A stretch of 64,000 nt of DNA from Alviniconcha marisindica (taxonomy: Eukaryota > Mollusca > Gastropoda > Provannidae), in contig JABMCL010000813.1 in NCBI GenBank assembly GCA_018857735.1, positions 489,501-553,500 of the forward strand. The letters run 5' to 3'. The notes below the pieces were generated by a model. It was not told the DNA's origin. It worked only from the letters and a program-made list of their open reading frames with translations, and made no database searches. Positions within the stretch are counted from its first letter, which is position 1. Each line of letters starts with the position of its first letter. Of this stretch, positions 1-64,000 are shown one piece after another. The translations under genes and the position numbers were made by a program.

Positions 1-296
1 TTTGTTTCCCTGTGAACAGCTGTATGGCTTGTGTTTAATGTTACGTATCGTGCGCTGCGTGCGAGTTGTGAAGCATTGCAACGTGAGGCGCTCTCCTTCC
101 CATAGCTACGTGAAGCAAGTCGATAATTATTAATAGTTGACTACACAAAGGGAACGTCATTTTGTGCCCATTTTTTCCTCTCACGTTGCGGTGCTTCACG
201 TGTGATTGACGGTAGACTAGTCCTTTTTTCGACTGTGGACAGAAGTGGGTTCAAAGGGAAGTTGTTCAGCTTACTGGTTCAGCCAAAAAAGCTTTT

Positions 297-300
<4 letters not shown>

Positions 301-356
<56 letters not shown>

Positions 357-369
357 CACACACACACAA
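301..369. repeat. (CA)n microsatellite
   Basis: A nearly pure CA run of about 68 bases, interrupted once by TACA. Confidence 0.95.
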
Positions 370-660
370 AACCAAAAAAACTTACTGGTTCGGCTAGCCG
401 TGGCAGTGGAGTCGGAGCAGGTTGTTTTGGCTCTCAAAGAGGTTGATCAACTTGATGACTTGATCTGTTAGAATTTATTTGGGATAGCAGTGCACTCTGT
501 GTGCAGCTGCTCAGGCCATGCAGGAATGCTTCCAGAGATGTTGATGTAGTCAGCCAGATGGAAGCTGATTCTGATTCCAGTTTCTAATCCTGTTAAAGTG
601 TTATATCCTGAGGGTGTGTGGAAAGATGACTTCATTCTGATCACTGGTTGATTTTTTCCC

Positions 661-719
<59 letters not shown>
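661..719. repeat. (CT)n microsatellite
   Basis: A CT run of nearly 60 bases with one CC interruption. The short open frames read through it on the minus strand are repeat translation, not genes. Confidence 0.95.
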
Positions 720-3189
720 ACAACTGTACAAGATAAAATCAACTGAATCAGTTGTGCTTGAATTTACCCCTTTAAAAAATTTAGAAATGTAAATGATATT
801 GGTTGTTAATATAATTTTGATTATATGTGATTGCTTTCAGTGTTTCACATATATATACTGTGCAAACTGAATTTTTAAAAAGTTAGTTAACTGGTGACAA
901 AGGCTACATCTGATTTAGTACAAAACCAAGTAATATTTTTCTGTTCAAAGTGTGCTTTTGAGTTTTGTTCTTTCTGAAAGATTTTACCCTGCATGTAATG
1001 TATGCACATAGTCTTTGTTCAGCATAATTTGTGTGCTGTGTAGTTTAAATACATCACCTGACCTCTATGCCATTGTGTCAACAGCTATCTTGACAATAAC
1101 ATTTAACTTTATTATGTTTGTTTTACAAGCATCACAGCATGAAACAAAAACTGTCATGAAATAATACACTCTCTTCCTTGCTTTTCACACTGTGGCTTGC
1201 GTCACATTGATTTAGGAACTGATAACATTTTTATTTTAGTTTGCATCATTCCACCTTCACATTGCATCAATGATAGTGATACACCAGAAACAGCAAGATT
1301 ATATGACTTACTTGAACTTTTCCACCTTCACGTTGCAGCTGCAATAGTCAATAGTGATACAAAAGACACTAGAAACAACTAGATTACTTGACATGACCTT
1401 GTGCTTAGCAATGTCATTGGCTGTTTGACCTCAAGAGTGAAGTTATAATATTCAAAAGGTAGACATGGCTGATTGTTCATCCACTGTTCACAACTGATTG
1501 ATTGCAGTCATTTCATCAAGAGGAAATAGGAAAATATGTTGCTTGTGAGTGGGTACACATAACGAGAATAATTAATATTAATAATGATAGTAATCGACAT
1601 AGAAACTCTCCAGTTTTGTCTGTGGGAATCCTTGTGTTGAGAAATGGCTGTTGCCAGCTACTGTGTACACATAAGACATAAGAATTTTATTCTCATCAGT
1701 TAAAGGCACAGCATGTCTCTTGGTTTTGGGTTTTATCCTTTCATCATCAGTATCACTATCACACAAGTACAGCAACAATGTGACTATTACTAGTATTACT
1801 GTTAGTATTACCCAAAACAGGCCATAGAGCAAAGAGTGCTAAGAGTGGTACTAACCACTGAGCAGCAAGCCCATTCACACAGACATGCAGGCCAGCCATT
1901 TGTCAAATAAAAATGTTTTGACAAGTTGAAAATGCAAAAAAACAAAACATAACTGAATTTGATGTTCAGTCATTCCAGAACCATCTTGTTGACCTGTATC
2001 TGGTTTGGCCATGTACACAGCCAGATTCGGTGTTTTATGTCAGCACTTTATATCTGACCCTCTCCCACAAAACCAATCTTAAGTCATAGCTATTGATCAC
2101 ACTAGGGACAAAAATGGATGATGTGGTCAGTTTTGGTGAGTTTCAATTTTTTAGTGTGTGTGTGTGCAGAAATACATTATTTAGGCCTTAATTTACCATG
2201 TTATTATATTTTCTTTTAGAAATAGTAATGTTAAAAACTGGGTTTAAATGCTCATACCCGGAAGTAAAGGGTGCTAACGTTATGCATAATGGCCAGTGTT
2301 TGGCCAAATAAATGTATTGTACCCTTATAGAACCTGAACATGCTGTACACCTTTGTCCACCTTTGTCCATGAACAAATTCTGGAAGTTTGGCTAACTCTG
2401 AACCCCCTGTTGCTAAGGAAAATATGCAAGACTGAAGATGGCACAAAATCTTTCATGGCCATTTTCTTAACAACTTGAGATAGCCACAACTTCATGTTCA
2501 GTCATTCTTGTACTACAGTCTTCATTTAGTTACCAAAATAATCAGCATGAGCTGCAGTTTTCAAAATTATGCACATCTCAAAATACTTGAGATGCGGCTG
2601 AGACTGGTTTCATGGGAGATGGTCACATATAGTGATATACTGATATAATAATATATAGCTACTTAATAATGCATGAAAGGGCTGCATGCCAAAAGCATAA
2701 GTGTGCTGTTCCAAGAGCACAAGCATGGTATTATAATTTATAGAAACATAATTGAGCAATTCCAGAATCATTAATGAGCGATCTCAAAAGCATACCATAT
2801 GTCCTAGTCGGCCAAGAAATATGAATTATGGGTTAATCCAGGGCAAGTACAACAGCAGCTCATAATTTTGTGTGTGTGTGTGTGTGTGTATGTGAAGGGA
2901 GAGGTAGTGTGTGTGTTTGTATGTGTGTGTGTGTGAAGGAGAGAGGTATGTGACAGTGCAGGCTTAATGTGTGATGTTTTTCATCATTTATTAATGGAAC
3001 TGCTACAAGAACTAGTCTTCTGAAAACACATTTTGCCCAACTGAGAGAAGAGACTGAAATAGAAACTTAAAATTCAGGATCTTGAAGAAAAAATCCAAAA
3101 ACGAATCAGTTGAATGATTTGATTCTGTTCTTCCTGGATCTTTGAGAGTAAGGACTAGCAGGACTGACCTCACACAGCAGCAGAAAGTG

Positions 3190-3490
3190 TCCTTGCTTGT
3201 CCTTGTTTCACCAACCATCTCCTTGATATCAATGTCCTTGCTTTCCCTTGTTTTACACACAGTCTCCTTGATATCAGTGTCCTAGTCACCCTTGTTTTAC
3301 ACACCATCTCCTTGATATCAGGGTCTTTGCTTGCCCTTGTTTTACAGTTTCCTTGATGTCAGTTTTACCCACTATCTCCTTGATATCAGTGTCCTAGTCG
3401 CCCTTGTTTCACACCCTGTCTTCTTGATATCAGTGTCCTAGTCGCCCTTGTTTCACACCCCGTCTCCTTGATATCAATGTCCTAGTCACC
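3190..3490. repeat. Tandem repeat, unit about 45-50 bp
   Basis: Six or seven imperfect copies carry CTTGATATCAGTGTCCTAGT followed by a CCCTTGTTTCACAC segment. It lies about 290 bp before exon 2 and does not resemble the exon 2 junction. Confidence 0.8.
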
Positions 3491-3778
3491 CTTCCTCGCT
3501 CTCTCTCAGGAATGTGATATTACATTGGTTGATTCTCTCTCTGTGAAGCTGCATGATTTGTACATGTCCCAGTGCATGATGGAGAGCTGATTATGTTTCA
3601 TACCTCCTAATCCTATTGTAAGCTGAAGAAAATGAAACATATTCAAAGCATTTCTCTGTCTCTGTCTGTCCCTCTCTCTCTCTCAAATACACATGCACAC
3701 ACACATACACGTGTGCGCACACACACACACACGCACACACACAAGCCTGATTGTATGGTTGTATTTTTTGGTTGGCAG

Positions 3779-61002
<57,224 letters not shown>

Positions 61003-62647
61003 GAGCCAGTGCAGCAACAGAGACATGGAGTGAACTTGCTGTGCAGAATGTGCACATCCTACTTGAACTGAAATGCTTGTGTGCACGTGTTGTGTTCATG
61101 GGTGAAGAACACAGTGCTCGTGCCGGCACTGAGGCAGTCAGTGTTGTGTCTTGGTGGTATAGATAATGAATGCTTATGTTGTAAAGAAAGTATCTGTATT
61201 ACAGATGTTGTAAAGAAAGCACTAACTGGGTGTTGGCTGAAACTGGTCAACATGGTGAATGGTCCCAGTATACTGCAGAGCACAAACTGTGACAAAAGCT
61301 GGTTACCTTGTTTTTCTGAACAGTTTGTGGATGCGAGGCATAACACATAACATGAGAGCTGTGCTGATGAAATGTGCCCGTAGTTTGTTGTTGTGCAGCT
61401 TTGTTTTTAGCAGTCTGATAATGCCGCTTGTTCTAGAGTGTGTTTGGGAACTTCTTCTTTTCTTCCCCCTTTCTATTAAACATCAGGTGAATTACCATAG
61501 ACCAAAGTGGCATTTTGCCACAGTGCGTTTGCATATTATTACACTACTGCAGTGATACCTCCAAAAGCTTTTAGTCTGATCTAAAAGTTGGAAACATAAG
61601 CATGGTAAAGTGATCTGAATGCCTGACTACGTTATAAGACAAATCCCACCTGTCCGAAAAACACCCCTCACTCGTCGCTGGAAAAAAACAGTTGAAATCG
61701 GTTGTATGATAGTAAGTAAGATGGAGAAAGAAAAAGAAGCTCACACATACACCCCATGATCTGCAGGAGGCAACTCAGTTTACGATTTGAGAAGCAGAAA
61801 TATTGTTGTTGCCGAAAGACTTGGTGTTTGTCGTCAGGACAGAAAGGAGCCTTTGGTTATTGTTAATTGGATGTGAGAGGTGGAAAAAATTGGAGGTGAT
61901 GAGAAGTGAAGACATAAGGAGGAAGAGTGTGCAGCTGTATGACACAGTTAATATTCTGGTGGAACTGAGCATGGTTTGCTCATAATTATTGGATGTGTTC
62001 ATGACAGAGGATGAAGAGACCTGTTAAATTGAAGCAAAAGCAGTGTCTGTTTGTGGGATGGGAATTTCAGTGTGTTTGACCCATTGGCACCGGCTTTCAG
62101 GACTTTGGGCTTGGTCTGAAGATTGCGGGGTCCAACTTTTCCTGTTTATTGTGCAGTCTGACATTACATTTGTACAGTGCTTCAGAAGTGGTTTTGTATG
62201 CATGTTTCTTTTTCTCTTTTTTTTTTCTCCTCTAAATTCTCATTACATCACCATAAATGTGAACAGACTGTTAGAATTCAGATCAGTGTATAGATCAATG
62301 TACAGTAATATACCAAGAAGAATTGCGATAAAAACTGTACTGTGTCTCTCAAAGGTGCTTGTGAATTTACAAAAAAGAAAGTGTTTGTTTTTTGTTGTCA
62401 TTGCTATAGGTTGTTTTGTTTTTTCTTCTTTTTGGTTGGGGGGGGTGTAAGTGTGATCAAAGAAAGGTGTTCTAAATTTCATTGGATTAAAAGGTTTTAT
62501 AGTATGTATACAAATAGCTTGCCAAGACTAAATTACTAAGACTTGCCAGTCACTGTTTTACAGTATGCACCAGAATCTCAAGCAATTTTTAGTAGTTTTA
62601 ATAACCAGGGTAGACAGGAACTTTGCCTCTATTCTGCCTTTTTTCCT

Positions 62648-62721
<74 letters not shown>

Positions 62722-64000
62722 AATGCTGTATGGTCAGATGCAGCAGCTATTTTTATCAAGCAGTCTGCTGCTTCTATCAGCCAAAATGTGTTTGAAAGAC
62801 CCAGACTGTAAAAGCTCTGTATAATGAGCAACAGGTTCGTTTATTCAATGTCTCTACCACTGTGTACATATTTATTTTGGGGGGTTATTGTTTAAAGTAT
62901 GGTAGAATGTACTGCATCCTAAAAAAATTAACAAAATTCTGAGTATGCTTATCTGGACAATTTATTTTCTATACATATACCCATTGGTGTATTTCATTTT
63001 AATACATGTACTTATGCGAAGCTGGTTTTGATTTTGTATTATTAGCATCACCAATACTGGAGGTGTTCATGCTCCATATTTATAGTACTCTAGCTCTGCA
63101 TTTTTACTCAGGTTCAAGATCAAGGGAGCAGAAAACTGACACGTTTTTCTTTTTTCTCCTTTCACATTTCAAAGAAAACTATTTTTATATACGTTGGAGA
63201 AAAACTGCATTACAGCATTTGAATGACAGGAATATGTGTGTTGGTCATGGGTGTTTTCATTGGAAAAGAAATTCCCACGAGACAGTTCAGCTGTTGCCTA
63301 TGTCTGTTGCTTCACTTCATTTTGGTGTTGGTGTTCTCCTGGCGAGACGGTTATTTCTGGTCCGATGACATATCCCCTTTGATCTTTGTTGCGTGATGTG
63401 CTTGTAAATTGTCAGCAATGGAAGAGTTGTACGTTTTAAAAGGTGCCATGTCGTTTTGTGCCTTTGGGTGCGATGTCGCACTGTTGCTGTGGTTTACTAG
63501 GATCATTTAGCACAAACAGTAAAGTGGGAACAGTCATCGCATGCAGGAGCTGTTCCTAGTGAACCTCTGCGGCAACTGCTGTATGTGATGAGTTACTTTA
63601 TGTGCAGTGTTTCTAACATTCCAGGTCAGTTGGTTTGATCTGGGACACATTTGTAGTCCTGTGTTTAAAGTAATAGATATATGTGCTCTTTTTTTTGTCT
63701 TTCTTTTTTTTGGGGGGAATGGGGGGGGGGCGCACAACTTAATGCTTATGTTGTTTGTATATTGTTGATTGGTAAATGTTTTGAATCTTCTGTAATATTG
63801 GATGTTATTTGATTCTTTTAATAATTATTATAATTATTTGAGTCTTTTCTTGTTTGCTGTATAAAATAGATACAGTCTCTGTTGCATAAAGATTGCCTCA
63901 TAAATAGTTTGTAGTATGTTTATTGTTTACTACTGTTTTAATTTTTAATGAAAGATCATGAATGAAGCTATGAGATGCAGTCGTGCAGATTACTGTTACA
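61003..64000 (+). other. 3' untranslated region and downstream flank
   Basis: No further coding sequence is recognised. ATTAAA at 61475-61480 is a possible early poly(A) signal; another ATTAAA lies near 62485. I cannot fix the transcript end. The region is T-rich, with (GT)n at 62655-62720 and a G run at 63711-63731. Confidence 0.55.
62655..62720. repeat. (GT)n microsatellite in 3'UTR/flank
   Basis: About 65 bases of GT. Confidence 0.95.

Larger units (their letters stand above)
1..3778. other. Upstream or intron 1 region, no exon recognised
   Basis: No open stretch here matches the expected short first exon of an MRP1 gene, which should end in a phase-0 codon before DSQVSWNTT. The region contains CA, CT and GT microsatellites and a tandem repeat at 3190-3490. 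It is otherwise AT-rich sequence without recognisable coding potential. It is probably intron 1, with exon 1 and the promoter left of the window. Confidence 0.5.

Noticed and set aside
202..471. Open frame starting near the window start as exon 1
   Set aside because: It runs through a CA repeat, has no MRP1 N-terminal similarity, and does not end in a phase-0 donor.

Overview
This window is eukaryotic genomic DNA that holds almost all of one intron-rich gene on the + strand: an ABC transporter of subfamily C, full-length MRP1 (ABCC1) type. I traced 34 coding exons from 3779 to the stop codon at 61002. They translate to about 1,530 residues once one alternative exon is chosen, and only a short first coding exon is missing. 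The protein has the order TMD0 - L0 linker - TMD1 - NBD1 - linker - TMD2 - NBD2, and almost every exon length and phase agrees with vertebrate ABCC1. The host looks like a lophotrochozoan animal, most likely a gastropod mollusc. That is an inference from the invertebrate MRP1-like protein, the tRNA-head SINEs with short tandem tails, and introns packed with micro- and minisatellites. No rRNA, tRNA gene, CRISPR array or prokaryotic gene is visible. Exons are numbered 2-31 on the assumption of one upstream first exon; residue numbers count from the first residue of exon 2.

Layout: 1-3778 is upstream or intron 1 sequence with simple repeats. 3779-7185 (exons 2-5) encodes TMD0. 10096-15562 (exons 6-9) encodes L0 and the start of TMD1. 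15837-18031 (exons 10-13) encodes the rest of TMD1. 19374-26510 (exons 14-19) encodes NBD1. 27755-29462 (exons 20-21) encodes a charged linker. 32902-33118 (exon 22) starts TMD2. 37505-49696 holds FIVE alternative versions of exon 23 (A-E), each exactly 311 bp, in the same phase and all open. 54409-56126 (exons 24-26) finishes TMD2. 57177-61002 (exons 27-31) encodes NBD2 and the C-terminus. 61003-64000 is 3'UTR and flank.

Two features stand out. First, the exon 23 array is a cassette for mutually exclusive splicing that would swap a 104-residue piece of TMD2 (two membrane segments and the cytoplasmic loop between them). The Drosophila MRP gene is known to use variable internal exons, so this may be a parallel or shared device. 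Second, many intronic minisatellites are built from the gene's own splice junctions. At eight junctions (exon 3 donor, exon 6 acceptor, exon 8 donor, exon 9 acceptor, exon 21 acceptor, exon 23A acceptor and donor, exon 27 donor) the repeat unit contains the exon edge plus the GT or AG site, so the real site sits at one end of an array of decoy copies. A ninth junction (exon 29 donor) shows a two-copy, apparently early form. I know of no description of such splice-junction-seeded arrays in one gene.

Introns also carry a TTAA-flanked MITE family (two copies), a PIF/Harbinger-like element nested in a SINE, tRNA-derived SINEs, foldback elements and a decayed LINE reverse-transcriptase tail. No second gene is supported on either strand.
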